Numbered from the stretch's first letter, positions 36,019 to 46,867 are shown. The stretch is DNA of 64,000 nucleotides from Liolophura sinensis (GCF_032854445.1 NC_088300.1:24225608-24289607); one strand, 5' to 3'. Made by a program: numbers and translations. Notes: generated from the letters alone by a model not told the origin.

Positions 36019-36450
36019 TTATATTTTATAATGCCGCTGGGCATGTTTGTTTTCAGGATTGCTGGAAACTAAATGGAGAAACTTTGAAGTCTCTTGTTTA
36101 AGGTCATCAATTTCTCTCTGAAGCTTACTGTTTCTCTCTATAAGGTTATTTAGGGCGGCTTCCGCATTTACTTCCATTTGATTCAGCTTATGCATCGTGC
36201 CAGACGCAGTGCCGGACGTTTTCAGTTCAGCCGTTAATCCAATCAGACTAGAGGAGCTTGACACACAGGCGCCAGTGCAAGGTGGAAAATCTGTTTGGGG
36301 TAGCACCTTATGTGACTGAATGCCTTCCACAGATGACCTGGAAAGTGAAGAAGACGGATGACCGAGGCTGGCAACTTCCTCTGGACTTGGGGAAGATCCT
36401 GGAAGATCCTTGTTTCCTTGTTTGCTCACACTAAAACACATCGAAGACAT
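36019..36450 (-). CDS. Hypothetical 143-residue protein with C-terminal coiled coil
   Basis: Unrecognised. The minus-strand ATG (MSSMCFSVSKQGNKDLPG) opens a frame with a serine/proline-rich first half (SPSPEEVASLGHPSSSLSRS) and a C-terminal heptad segment. There leucines or isoleucines recur in LNNLIERNSKLQREIDDLKQ, followed by ETSKFLHLVSSNPENK. It resembles the zipper half of a bZIP or a small coiled-coil subunit, but no basic region precedes it. A partial, rearranged, frameshifted copy lies at 30200-30440, so this may be part of a dispersed duplicated sequence or retrocopy. No introns or UTR signals are evident. It could also be one exon of a larger gene or the remnant of an element. Confidence 0.35.
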   Translation of the reverse strand: MSSMCFSVSKQGNKDLPGSSPSPEEVASLGHPSSSLSRSSVEGIQSHKVLPQTDFPPCTGACVSSSSSLIGLTAELKTSGTASGTMHKLNQMEVNAEAALNNLIERNSKLQREIDDLKQETSKFLHLVSSNPENKHAQRHYKI

Positions 36451-37076
36451 CTCGATGGTAAGGAATCTTCCGTATGTGATCACAGGCTGAGAAGCGTTTT
36501 AGCTAGGGCAACCACACCACAAGTCACGGATCTGAAAAAGTGAAACACTCAACACTGTTAGTACAATATCGAAACATTAAGATATGAAGCTGTAATACAG
36601 TTCAGTATATTGTATTGAACATAGTGTTTCAATAAAATTCAGTGCTGGACTCTATTACAGGTACTTGTCATCTTTTGTCCAGTGGGTACATCTGCTGTTG
36701 TCCTCAAACAAGTATGGGAGAGAAGCAAAAGATCGAGTAAACGTTGCCACTTAATCAATGAAAATTCAATGCATTTCGTACACAGGCATAAAATCTTTAA
36801 ATCTAAACATTTCTGTTTTGTCTGCTTCGACGACCATCCCATAAACTATCACGGACTCGGTTCTTCCAAACATCTATATGAGTGTAATGATATCAATACG
36901 GACCTAAAGGTTAGGACGACATTCTTGTGTTCATGGCTTGACGATACACACAGTTGTTCAGGCCTTATCCGTGAAATTTTTGATGTACACTTGTTGCGTC
37001 TTTGATTTATTTGCCAGTTATATTTGTCTGCATTCAGACAATCTTACTAATTGATTAATGAGGTGATTGGTACAAT

Positions 37077-37322
37077 AATTTGATTATTTGATTAGTGTTC
37101 TACGCTTTCCTCAAGAATATTTCACTTATGGTGGGTGGAAAGCGGACAGGGCCCGGATGGTAACCTACGATTATCCGCGGGTTGTTGGCGGACCTTCCCA
37201 TATACGACTGGAGGGGAAGCCAGCATGAGTTGGATTTGACTCACAGTGATGGCATTGATGAGAGGCTCGTGTGCAATTGTGCTGCGCTAGCACGCTAACA
37301 ACTTCGCCATGGAGGCTCCCTG
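37077..37322 (-). mobile_element. SINE-A, nearly full length with an internal deletion
   Basis: Tail-side GATTATTTGATTAGTGTTCT, then CTCAAGAATATTTCACTTAT. It lacks the usual GACGGCGGCCAGCAT block and passes directly to GGTGGGTGGAAAGCGGACAG. The right edge keeps the head region (GCTAACAACTTCGCCATGGA). Confidence 0.8.
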
Positions 37323-37544
37323 ATACACAACTAACCATGAGAGATACATATATAAAGACTGAAAATACTTTAACTTTTCACGTCTTCAAAAATTATCATG
37401 TCGCCACCGGCAGAAAGATACAGAATATTATGAACGATGTTGACCTCCATACTCCTCACAACTCTGTGATTATCAAATTTGACAGCTACCTATAAAGGTA
37501 TTAGGCCATGCTGTCCATGTGAAAAAAAAGGACTTAGCCACGCA

Positions 37545-37945
37545 ATGTACTACTCTCTGTTGTTTCTATTGATGTGATGTGCAACGATAACGAGCTCAAG
37601 AATGACAAAGTTCATGCTCACGAAGGAATATTTAACTTTCACGAGGCAATCACCAAGTTGAACGATTTTTGGCCAATATCCAACGATGAGATGTATTTAC
37701 TCTACGGCAGTTACTGAAGTACCAACTGAGCCGGTCCGCTGTTCCTTATTTTGTCAGTATAATGAAACATAAGTTATCGACAAGTGATGTTTAACTCCTT
37801 GAACATCACTTCTCTCAGCTGACAATTCCTGATATCCCATCCCACAGCATGCACCAGCTGTATAACATCCTCCAGAAGCTGTACTTCTACAAGTGTATTA
37901 TGTGTGAACAGTATATTGTTTTGAATAAAAGTAGCATTTAAAAGA
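37545..37945 (+). pseudogene. Possible decayed coding sequence, unknown family
   Basis: One plus-strand frame reads SVVSIDVMCNDNELKNDKVH and on to NDFWPISNDEMYLLYGSY before a stop. After a shift another frame, with one internal stop, reads EHHFSQLTIPDIPSHSMHQL then YNILQKLYFYKCIMCEQY. Composition looks protein-like, but I do not recognise the family and there is no intact ORF. Low confidence. Confidence 0.2.
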
Positions 37946-38214
37946 ATGTAACGTTACACGTTGTAATCTGAGTCAGGAAATTCCAGTAATTATGTCCATG
38001 TAACTTAAAACGCCTTTGTCATCCCAGTTTGAATCCCACTTATTATTAGGATTCTTATTTCTTTCGCTGGTAGTTTTGAGTTACACAGCAATATTCGACA
38101 TGTGCCAAGTCACATAATTTTTGTAGTGTAGACAATTTCACTCTTTGTACATTTGTAATTTTGAATTTTCCATTTGGGTCAATTAAAGCATTATTTATTA
38201 TTATTCTTCAAATC

Positions 38215-38375
38215 GTAAGTGGGAAGGTCTGACAGCAACCTGCGGATGGTCGTGGGTTTCCCCCGGGCTGTGCCCGGTTTCCACCCACCATAATGCTGGC
38301 CGCCGTCGTACAAGTGAAATATTCTTGAGTACGGCGTAAAACACCAATCAAATAAATAAATAAACAAATATTCTT
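38215..38375 (+). mobile_element. SINE-A 3' part, well preserved
   Basis: AAGTGGGAAGGTCTGACAGC, CAACCTGCGGATGGTCGTGG and CCACCATAATGCTGGCCGCC, then GAGTACGGCGTAAAACACCA, ending AAATAAATAAATAAACAAAT. One of the least diverged bodies in the window. Confidence 0.9.
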
Positions 38376-38761
38376 CAAATTATTTATTTATTTAACTATT
38401 TATTTATTTATTTATTTGATTGTTGCTTAACCCATACAAAAGAATTTTTCGCACTGGTGGAAAACAAATGGTCGTCAACGGGCGTTTTGCTGCACAAACG
38501 GCCAAAAAACTGTCACACAGGCCCCAGAAGCAAAGAGACCGGCGGAATTTCCAAATCCATGCAGTGTGTAGCTTTGAATCATAGTGCCAAGACCAACACA
38601 CATACGGTACAGGCACTTTCACAGTTTCTAGTGTTGGAGTTACTAAGTTGATATACGTAATATATATGGTAAATAAATTGTTACACCTGTTACTGGAATT
38701 ATAAAGCAATATATACAATATATACGCAAAGCAAAAACAGATATAAAACTTTTGATTGAAC

Positions 38762-38932
38762 ATTTCGATTTATTTATGTATTTATTTATGTTTAGTGTTT
38801 AGTGCCGTATTCAAGAATAGTTCACTTATACAGCGGCGGCCAGCATTATGGTTGGAGGAAATTGGGCAGAGGCCGGGGAAAACCAACGACCATCCGCACT
38901 TTGCTGACAGACCTTCCCATGTACGGCATATT
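38762..38932 (-). mobile_element. SINE-A 3' part
   Basis: TTATTTATGTATTTATTTAT tail, CACTTATACAGCGGCGGCCA, GCATTATGGTTGGAGGAAAT and CCATCCGCACTTTGCTGACA, ending at CCTTCCCATGTACGGC. The head is missing. Another bare tail in the same orientation sits at about 38383-38425. Confidence 0.85.
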
Positions 38933-40017
38933 GAACATTTTATACAGAAATTATCACAGTTTGTAGTTGTTTGAGCAATAAACCATTAGATACATTTCCA
39001 CTGGTTTATGGATTAGACCTCTAAAGGTCGATTGAGAAACTGTTTGGGGGTCTTCACAATAATTTATGTTTAATAATGTACAGAAAGGAACTGTAATCAG
39101 GTACTGAGAAAATAGAAGATGATATAATGAGATACTGGAGAAACAAATGGTGGTTGACGAAGGTCTCATGCTATCCGAGTGGATGCGTCGGTTACATTTG
39201 TGTTATTTGCGACGTTATGGTCTGTATTATTCCCGCACACTGAGGTCATTTGAATTCAGAATTACTTCAAGATCACGGTACACCTCTTTCTATGACGCAC
39301 AACGATGAGATTTTGAGGACAGCGCCGGCAACAGGATGGAGTTTCGAGTTTAGTTAAAGTAACGATTCAGAGCAGTTAAAGCTAAGCTGGGAACATGACC
39401 AAACGATCTCAGAGCTAGGTAAAATGATAAGGATCAACTGATGATAATGTGAATCTCTTTCCTAAATTGTAAAAAAAGCATTGTATTAAAATCGCCGTTG
39501 TTTGTTTAGGAAGTATAATACGATAACAAAAGTTTTTTGTCGTTTCTAATTTTGTCTTATGTGTCATGCAAAAAACACTTGATTCAGCCATCGCTGACGG
39601 AAAGCGACAAATGACGTCGTACTTCCTTTCCATCGCGCATGACGTCATTCCAGCATACCTGCCTCACTCGACTTCATATCTGCCTGATTCATCGTCACAT
39701 AATATAACATCACGTCAAAATTTTACAGAAACTGCCGAAGATTTTGTTTTTGAGGACGTTGCACTCATTGAAGTTGAATAGCCTTATTCATTGAAAATCA
39801 TTTTAAATCGTGCTGTTACCTCTGTTCTGTACGGTATCCCTCATATCATTTTACTAGTTCCTCCTTTTTCCTCTTGAAGTGGCACTTCAAGTCAAGAGGT
39901 TTGTCAGATACATGCCAAAGGACAGCGGTTTAGTGCGCTCTCTCCCGTTGCTTACATTCATAAACTAGAAAAGGTCTTAAGCATTTAAGCAGACAACGCA
40001 AACGGTCTGGGCTAAAA
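38933..40017. other. No gene recognised
   Basis: A 71-codon plus-strand frame at 39566-39781 and an antisense partner are open, but neither resembles a family I know and no splice context supports them. Confidence 0.35.
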
Positions 40018-40285
40018 TTATTTATTTATTTATTTGATTCGTGCTTTACGCCGTACTCAAAAGTATTTCACTTATACGACGGCGGGCAGCATTCTGGTGG
40101 GACGAAACCGGGCAGAACTTGGGGATAATCCTCCACTTTCCACAGGTTGTTTACAGATCTTCTCATGTACGGCCGGAGAGGAAGCCAGCATGAGCTGGAC
40201 GTGAAAACACAGAGATCGAACTGGTGAGAGGCTCCTGGGTCATTGCAACGCGCTGGCGTGCTAATCTCCTCGGAGGCCTTCAAGG
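40018..40285 (-). mobile_element. SINE-A, near full length
   Basis: Complete from the TTATTTATTTATTTATTTGA tail through CTTTACGCCGTACTCAAAAG and ACTTATACGACGGCGGGCAG to GGAGAGGAAGCCAGCATGAG, GAGAGGCTCCTGGGTCATTG and the head at CTCCTCGGAGGCCTT. A small deletion has removed the core of the A box. Confidence 0.85.
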
Positions 40286-41212
40286 TAAAATTAATATTAC
40301 ACTCAACGCCTGGTACACTTTTGAAGATACGGTCCCGCTATGTTACCTTTGTGAGAAATGAGAAAGAGAAGGAAATATATCTGTTGTTCAAAGCAGTGCA
40401 AAGACTATGCTCATCAAGAAATTATAACATTTGCGGAATGGTTCACGTGATGCATTAAATCGACTTTAGGGATTTGTGAGGAGTGGGTTTCTATTTACGT
40501 GTTGACTTGACTTGATTTACGTGACGGCGTCATTTTTTTCCCACGGTCATGTGCTTTTACTGATTTATCAGTGGTTGAAGATGAATGAAGAGACGTTCAA
40601 TTTACATAAAAAAGCGGAAAATGAAGTAAGACGTTATTCACTCAAGTCTGGCCGTCGTCGTGCACTCTTTTCGCGGTTCACATATATTTCAGGGCATCTC
40701 TTTGTTTGTTGTGAAAAGCTCTGGATTCGCACTTTCATGGGAAAGCGTGTTGGGTCTTTAGCCAGATGCTTGTACAAACAGACCACTGGGCCACTCGAGT
40801 CGTTAGGACAGAATGAGTTTTTCAGACGTGTTTAAGACAGAAGAGCATGGTAAAGTTGAATGCGCATGTGCGTGTGTCACTTGCTTTTGTTACGTGGGCT
40901 ACACCTGAAAAAGATCTCCTCCATATTCAGCCAGCCTCATTCAGGGAAGTGTGAATGATTTGTAAGTAATGACGGTGAAAGTTACTCGTAATTACAGCAA
41001 CCTAATCTTCACTATATTCCGATTTTGAACTGGAAGGTTGTTTAGTTCGAAGGAACTAGCAACGCTACAGGTAAAGGGATCTCTGTGAAACCTTTAAGTG
41101 AACAGCTGAATTCTTATGATATATACAGTCCAATAGTGTCAATATAATCATGACAAAAAATACAAAATCGCCATGTAAGCCTATGTGTTTCCTGCCGAGA
41201 AAGGAAAATATT
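40286..41212. other. No gene recognised
   Basis: Contains a 107-codon plus-strand frame (40512-40835) with no recognisable domain. I see no support for a gene. Confidence 0.35.
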
Positions 41213-41312
41213 TGATGTATTTATTTGATTGTTTTTTTACGCCGTACTCGAATATTACGAATATTTCACTACCACGACGACGGCCAGCATTACAGTGGAA
41301 AGAACAAGAAGA
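41213..41312 (-). mobile_element. SINE-A 3' fragment
   Basis: TGTATTTATTTGATTGTTTT, ACGCCGTACTCGAATATTAC with a small duplication of GAATATT, then ACGACGGCCAGCATTACAG. Confidence 0.7.
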
Positions 41313-42562
41313 ATAAGAAATCATGAAAATAAAACAGAAGTTGGTTACTTTAATTTTTCTTCCTAGCTACACATATAATGGCAAACTTATAAGCGAACTT
41401 ATCAAAGAAACAATTTTTGTGAACACAAGACGTTCCCGTGCCTGACGTACAAACCTGAACATCACATTACTAGAAGACGAACAGCCTTCAATCAACAAAC
41501 AGGCGACATAAGCCCGTTAACGCGGCTCTAAAAACGCCATGCAGCACTTATTGTCACCAAACTCCAAGAATAATGGGAGCAGGGATTCTAGAAATTCCAT
41601 GTCCTTAACCAGGATTGAGTCTACACCTTGTGTGTCACCAGTTTCGGGTACCACGCCTTACCACAGTGCTGTCTCGCTTACCCTTAAATTATCATCAGTG
41701 CCGTATGCCAAAGTTTTTTGTAGTTATTTGATATCCTTGATTTGCATAAAATCCTGGTAAATAATCCTGCAGAGAGGTGGCCGAGAGGGGAATATGTTAT
41801 CTTTTATTAATTTTTTATATTCGTTTTGCCATGATATTGGCTCCATGGCAACATTTTTCTAACGAGATATATAAAAATATGCAGGAAAAGTTTGATTTTA
41901 CTAAATTTGAGCAAGTATCTAGTATTTTGTGTGAGAACCTCAAAAGAGTTTTCTTAAAGATCTCATATTAACTGTCGCCATGATGAAATTCCTTTCTGAA
42001 ATTGCATGTGTTCGCAAATCGGGCTTTTTTGGACAGATTTCTGAGTATTTTGATTTTGACAAATTTTGAAATGGTGAAAACTAAAATATTTTACATATAT
42101 AAACATTCCACACCTTATGCTATAAATTATTGAAAACTGGGCATCAGCCACTTGTCCTTTGAATGGGTCTATATTCAGCCTTTTAAATGAGCTGATACTA
42201 ATTACTTAATATATATATATACATGGGTACAGCCACAATTTTAGAAATAATAAATAACATAGACATAGACAACAAATTCAGTTATATTCAAATAAATTGG
42301 CTTAGGCATTCATCAGATCTTCATTTTGAACATTAGTATGTAAAGATGATATACCGAGAGCTTCAAAAACAATTAATGAAGAACATATTTACAAATAACG
42401 CTTGACAGTCTTTCATAAGAAGCTTGCGTCATTTTAGCAGTTAGCGGTTTCTCAGTCTCTCACGATTCGTGGAGATTGGGTGATACTAAGCATTCGACCA
42501 CCATTCTTATGGCTGTTAGCGCAGTTAAACGTACGTTGAAAACCATTTGTCCTCCATTAATA

Positions 42563-42690
42563 TGAATGAATGAATGAATGATTATGGCTTAACGCCACAT
42601 CGGCAATATTTCAGCCATATCCATTAATATGGTGTGCATATCCGTACATCACATATGGGAAAGTTCATTAGCTACAGACGTACTTCCCAA
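42563..42690. repeat. Dispersed repeat D piece followed by a SINE-C 5' piece
   Basis: GAATGAATGAATGAATGATT and GGCTTAACGCCACATCGGCA, then ATTAATATGGTGTGCATATC and CGTACATCACATATGGGAAA. The second part matches the 5' half of SINE-C at 25115-25170 and the inverted piece at 51690-51770. Confidence 0.6.
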
Positions 42691-42727
42691 AGCATATCTT
42701 GGCCATGTCGCCATGCATAAAGAATCA

Positions 42728-42943
42728 GGGTTCGATTCCATAAAACTATTTCTGATTTAAGTCAAAATTTAAAAAATCTTCACGATCCTTAGTTTTTTGA
42801 TGATGGAAGTTGAAATTTAGAAATATTCGTCCAGATAACGTTGATGAGGGGAACAAAATTTCAATTTCCAATGCCAAAAATAAGCTTTAAAATCGTATTT
42901 CAAATTTTGACTTAATCAGAAATGGTTTTGTGGAATCGGTCCC
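42728..42943. mobile_element. MITE-like element with terminal inverted repeats of about 40 bp
   Basis: The left end reads CGATTCCATAAAACTATTTC then TGATTTAAGTCAAAATTT. The reverse complement of the right end reads CGATTCCACAAAACCATTTC then TGATTAAGTCAAAATTT. About 130 bp of non-coding sequence separates the arms. No transposase and no clear target-site duplication is visible, so the superfamily cannot be assigned. Confidence 0.8.
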
Positions 42944-43159
42944 AGAACTAAAACATAGCCCCATGCTAAATGTACACTTCGTATCCCCATTCGCTCCCTC
43001 CTATAAACACAGAAATTGTTTACCATGTAACACTAATGCAACGGTTTAAGTGACAGAAAGACCTCGTAACTGTTCATTGCTCGACGCTTCGCGTCTTGTA
43101 CTTTCTTATCCGGGAATCTACCGTTACTCGACCTTTCTCATTGCAAAGGTAAGATAAAC

Positions 43160-43205
43160 CATTTATTTATCGGATTGGGATTTTATGTCATACTCAAGAA
43201 ATTAA
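43160..43205 (-). mobile_element. SINE-A tail fragment
   Basis: AACCATTTATTTATCGGATT, GGGATTTTATGTCATACTCA, AGAAAT. Only the tail and the first bases of the body remain. Confidence 0.5.
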
Positions 43206-43310
43206 TACTTGTTTTGAACAATTTCCGAAGCTACTACGGACTGTTTAAAATCTTAAAGAGTAGAAAATATTGAATGTGGTTGATTTTACCGTTGTATTAC
43301 TTACTACAAC

Positions 43311-43454
43311 TGTGACAGCCCATTACAGGTTCTCATGTCATAACACATAGGAAAGTACGGAGACAAGACATTAGGAAGTTTCCTGATCCAATACAATATT
43401 GTGCCAGATATACAATAAGAGTACACACATATATTGCAACCAGCTCACTCCCAG
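43311..43454 (-). repeat. LTR-like repeat, element 3' side
   Basis: Begins TGTGACAGCCCATTACAGGT and ends at AGCTCACTCCCAG. It aligns along its length with 45920-46034, sharing TTTCCTGATCC..ATA/GTCCTGATCAGG, CAGATATACARTAAGAGTAC and CAACTCATTCCCAG-type blocks. The two lie in the same orientation on either side of the gypsy RNase H remnant. Confidence 0.55.
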
Positions 43455-43991
43455 CAGGGGCGTAGGTAGCAATTTCAAAACGGAGGTGGGTTGGGCGGGG
43501 GGGGGGGATGGGGGGTGAGGCGGGGGATGGATCAAGTCCCAGCAAAAAAAGGCGAGGGTCCAGGGACCGCCAAGGCCCCGAAAGCTCTGAAGGAGCTATA
43601 TCGCCTTAGAGACGATTTGCCGTATCTTAGATATGCCAGATGAGGTGTTTTTGACCATTTAAGCCTGCCTGAAAAAAATTGAAATAGACGTTTAGCTCAA
43701 CTGTTGACGGTTTTTTAATTATTCTACTTTTTGGGCTGAATAGAACTGAAACGTCATCGCTTTGAAACACAGTCACTAAATTAGAAAAAAAGATTGTGTT
43801 TGGAGACAAATAAGTCCACTTTTTTGTCGGATTACATTATAAATGATTTGCCCTTCCAAGGGAGATTGTATATATTAATATATGCTACTTCTATATGTGT
43901 ACTGACGGGTAAAACAAGCAAACCTACATAGACCTAAGTAATTTTGACACATTATCAGTTTTGAAAAACAGGTATATGTAACTTCGTGACA

Positions 43992-44551
43992 CTATATCAA
44001 GTGACCTGGAAAAGCAAAATCATTGTACAGCACCCCATCCTGCACCAGCACAATATTAAGACAATTCCTATACGTTTTCAGCTCCGGCGGTGCCTTTTTA
44101 ATCTGGGAGGCGAGAACTTTCCTGCCACTGATATCCCTGTCGATGACAGTTCAGACAGTAGGATCTTCTTATTGGGCCACTTACACAACGGCATGACTCA
44201 ACAGACCTACGAAGACAGAACATCAGCGTTACTGTTGACCTCTCCAGGGTGTTAGCAAATAGTGTAATGCAGCTCTTCTATCTTAAGGTTCCATCTAATG
44301 AGACGTTAGTTTAGATTCTTCTGGTTTCTAAGATACACCAACGGCTTGTGATTCGTCAGAAGGGTAAAGGTTCGCCCGTATGGGTAAGGTCGAAAAGCTC
44401 GGCAAGCCCAAACAAAAGCCAGAGATTCTCGTTGAATGGTAGGGTAATTTTGGTCTACCGAATTCAGTACTTTGGATGCTTAAGCGATAACTTTTTCTGT
44501 CCCGTTTTTAACTTAAGAGAGAACACTGCTTATTGCTTTCAGACTGGCGAC
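43992..44551 (-). pseudogene. Ty3/gypsy RNase H and pre-integrase remnant
   Basis: Seen only by translating across stop codons on the minus strand. From 44551 downward one frame gives ASLKAISSVLS, stop, VKNGTEKVIA, stop, ASKVLNSVDQNYPTIQRESL, then AFVWACRAFRPYPYGRTFTL and LTNHKPLVYLRNQKNLN. After another stop it continues RLIRWNLKIEELHYTI and PGEVNSNADVLSS. These are the order and spacing of the gypsy RNase H C-terminal region and the following connection. In a different frame at 44110-43992 comes IKKAPPELKTYRNCLNIVLV then QDGVLYNDFAFPGHLI, a pre-integrase linker. Several nonsense codons and at least one frameshift make it inactive. Confidence 0.85.
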
Positions 44552-45919
44552 TCCTGACTGTCAGCCATGATGTTTGTACGGAATGAACGCTAAGGGAGGG
44601 TTGTTTGGGTGTAAATGGTTAAGAGAAAAATATAAATTAAGCCACAGTGGTGAACTTACAATACCTATCAGGTGGGAAAATACTAAAACCTGAAAATCCG
44701 CTTAATAGAATATATCTACCATTCCTTAAAAGCAAATGAGATTACTGCAGACAACTGACTGAAAGTAGAACCGGTCAATATACAATAAACAAAGTAATCA
44801 AGATGTTAAGCATTCATGTGATGTGGATGCAATGACAGAAATACAGACAAATTATCGAGCAGTTATTCAAGGGCTGGACGACATCTTGTCACCTGACTGG
44901 GATAGACGGATAACGTTACTTACACTACACATACTATATATATAACACTTTCTACCATAAACAAAAATGTTTCAATTTAAAACAGAGAAGTAGTATGCAG
45001 ATTTTAATGAGTTATGAGTTTGGCGGGGGATAGTAGTGACGAAATACAATACCTGTAACCTGAAATAATGAATTGCATATACTAGTATGAGGTTATCACG
45101 CTGTGTTGCAATATGAAACAGTGATTTTCAGGCAGAATGCCTGACAGATGGGGTCAATAAGTCATACAGTTTTATACCAGTTTCACCATATACTTAATAC
45201 TGACAAGTTCATGCAGTTTCTTGAAGGTGTTCGCAACACTGTTCTGTTCGCGCCCTGACTACGCGATCAAAGTTCTGTGATGTCACGTCTAGGCACCCGC
45301 TGCTAACACGTGCTCGAACGAACAGTTCTATCGAACTGAAATTCATACAGAATTAGGAAAATCTGTTGATCAAAGAAATAAGTCAGGATTTGATGACTCA
45401 CAGTGGTGAAATCATACAATTGTCTCACAAGTTCTAAGCAGCTGTCCAACTAGTTACTGAATTGTAACACAAACCGGTGGTTTCCAACTTTATGTACACT
45501 ATTTACAAGTTGTTAAATGGAAAGTACAGTTTACTTCGATTTCTCGGGTTCCCGTCCGCGATTCGTAAAATGCTTGATCCAACAGGATACGCGACTGTCA
45601 CTCCATGATAGTTGAAACAAGTCCATATCACGAAAGACTTCTCCAAACGCACAAATTTCCCTTGAAGTGAAGAGAAATGGTCGCTGACCTCCGATCGTCA
45701 CGAAGCCTCCAACAAGTCACAAATTCCCTTGAAGAAAATCCGATTCCTGTTGCTCAGTCACTTCCCTATTTAGAGGGATGAATCTTTGGGCAAAGATTAC
45801 CGACTCCAAATGTACAGTCACACATTACGCCCGGGATGGAGTTTAGAGTCCGGCAGACACTTTTGTCGTCCAATCCGTACCTCTTCTTCGTGCTATAACA
45901 AGTCGCTCACAGCGCCAAA
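44552..45919. other. Interior of the gypsy relic; no domain recognised
   Basis: No RT or gag motif found on the minus strand. A short internal duplication, CACAAATTTCCCTTGAAG at about 45649-45667 and CACAAATTCCCTTGAAG at about 45718-45735, is visible. Confidence 0.4.
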
Positions 45920-46034
45920 TGTGATAGCCGGTTACAAGATACAAGACCTCATAAAGTGTCCTGATCAGGTGCTGTGTTGTGACAGATATACAGTAAGAGT
46001 ACAAGCACGATATGTGCGACCAACTCATTCCCAG
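45920..46034 (-). repeat. LTR-like repeat, element 5' side
   Basis: Begins TGTGATAGCCGGTTACAAGA and ends AACTCATTCCCAG. Partner of 43311-43454. Its left edge adjoins the primer-binding-site-like sequence. Confidence 0.55.
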
Positions 46035-46087
46035 TATACCACTCGACTACTTCTTTATGTCACTACGCAACTCTCTCACCGTCGTAG

Positions 46088-46240
46088 GTGTGAATAGTAG
46101 GAAATTTAGGACTAGGAAATTCATAGTTCCGTATTTAATACATAGATCAAAATGGATCAAGATGGATCAACGTTATCACGGCTACTATCTATTATTGAAA
46201 AGATCATTTCCCTTCAATAATTTGTTAATCACAAAATTTA
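46088..46240 (+). repeat. Local duplication block A, copy 1
   Basis: GTGTGAATAGTAGGAAATTT, CATAGTTCCGTATTTAATAC and TATTGAAAAGATCATTTCCC. It matches 46600-46745 in the same orientation with small indels. Confidence 0.8.
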
Positions 46241-46270
46241 GACTGGTGTCCAAAGTCAGTTGGTAGTAAT

Positions 46271-46385
46271 CCTGGGCAACACCCTGCGTTCTAAGAAACC
46301 CGTAACCAGGTCCTTTATTGTGACTACCATTAGCTGATTTATAGAATATGTATTTCCTTAAAATCATGACAAAGCATCACCTTAA
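46271..46385 (+). repeat. Local duplication block B, copy 1
   Basis: CCTGGGCAACACCCTGCGTT, CCGTAACCAGGTCCTTTATT, TTATAGAATATGTATTTCCT and ATCATGACAAAGCATCACC. Matches 47801-47913 at about nine of ten bases by eye. Confidence 0.85.
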
Positions 46386-46490
46386 ACGATGCGTAAAAAT
46401 CTGCTTGTAGTCCAATTGACCATGATGAAGTGATTTGCGTTTGTATTTCTTTTTCTATTTAATTTAATTATTTGATTGGTGTTTTATACC
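46386..46490 (-). mobile_element. SINE-A tail fragment separating blocks B and C
   Basis: TTTAATTTAATTATTTGATT then GGTGTTTTATACCG at about 46458-46491 is a SINE-A tail in minus orientation. In the other copy (47801-48024) blocks B and C are directly adjacent, so this stretch is an insertion. Confidence 0.65.
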
Positions 46491-46600
46491 GTAATTTATA
46501 TTTTAACAAAGTCCTAAATATATACATGTAAGCTGATATAACTGAACCTTACATTGCGACCATGCACCTTCAGGTATGTTATTGAATCAGTTACTATCGC
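46491..46600 (+). repeat. Local duplication block C, copy 1
   Basis: GTAATTTATATTTTAACAAA, ATATATACATGTAAGCTGAT, ACTGAACCTTACATTGCGAC and GTTATTGAATCAGTTACTAT. Matches 47915-48024. Confidence 0.85.
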
Positions 46601-46745
46601 AGGTGTTAATACGCGGAAATTTATAGTTCCGTATTTAATACATGGATCAAGATTAATCAAGATTATCACTGCAACTATCTATAATTGAAAAGATCATTTC
46701 ACTTCAATATTTTGTTAATCGCAAAATTTAGATAAATAATATTAA
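46601..46745 (+). repeat. Local duplication block A, copy 2
   Basis: GGTGTTAATACGCGGAAATT, TATAGTTCCGTATTTAATAC and AATTGAAAAGATCATTTCAC. It starts directly after block C, so A may be the next unit of a larger A-B-C repeat. Confidence 0.8.
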
Positions 46746-46867
46746 TCGCATTGAAAGATGCATCACTTTAATAAAGTGCCGTAAAATGTGAGTGCCAACA
46801 TATTAAAGTGTTATATATAGTCGGCGCAAACTTTTGAGATTGTTTGCAAGTTCTATAATTATTTTAG

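Larger units (their letters stand above)
43311..46034 (-). mobile_element. Decayed Ty3/gypsy element, minus strand
   Basis: Two LTR-like repeats flank 2.5 kb that includes a minus-strand RNase H/pre-integrase remnant. Just inside the right repeat the minus strand reads TTTGGCGCTGTGAG, beginning with the TGGCGC motif seen at retroelement primer-binding sites. Gag, protease, RT and integrase core are not recognisable, so the element is deleted as well as mutated. A G-rich stretch at about 43480-43530 next to the left repeat looks like an unrelated insertion. Confidence 0.6.

Noticed and set aside
36682-37005. 107-codon plus-strand ORF
   Set aside because: Overlaps an antisense frame and shows no family motif. 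The cysteine and histidine residues do not form a recognisable zinc-finger spacing.
40512-40835. 107-codon plus-strand ORF
   Set aside because: No recognisable domain, and flanked by SINEs and unrecognised sequence.
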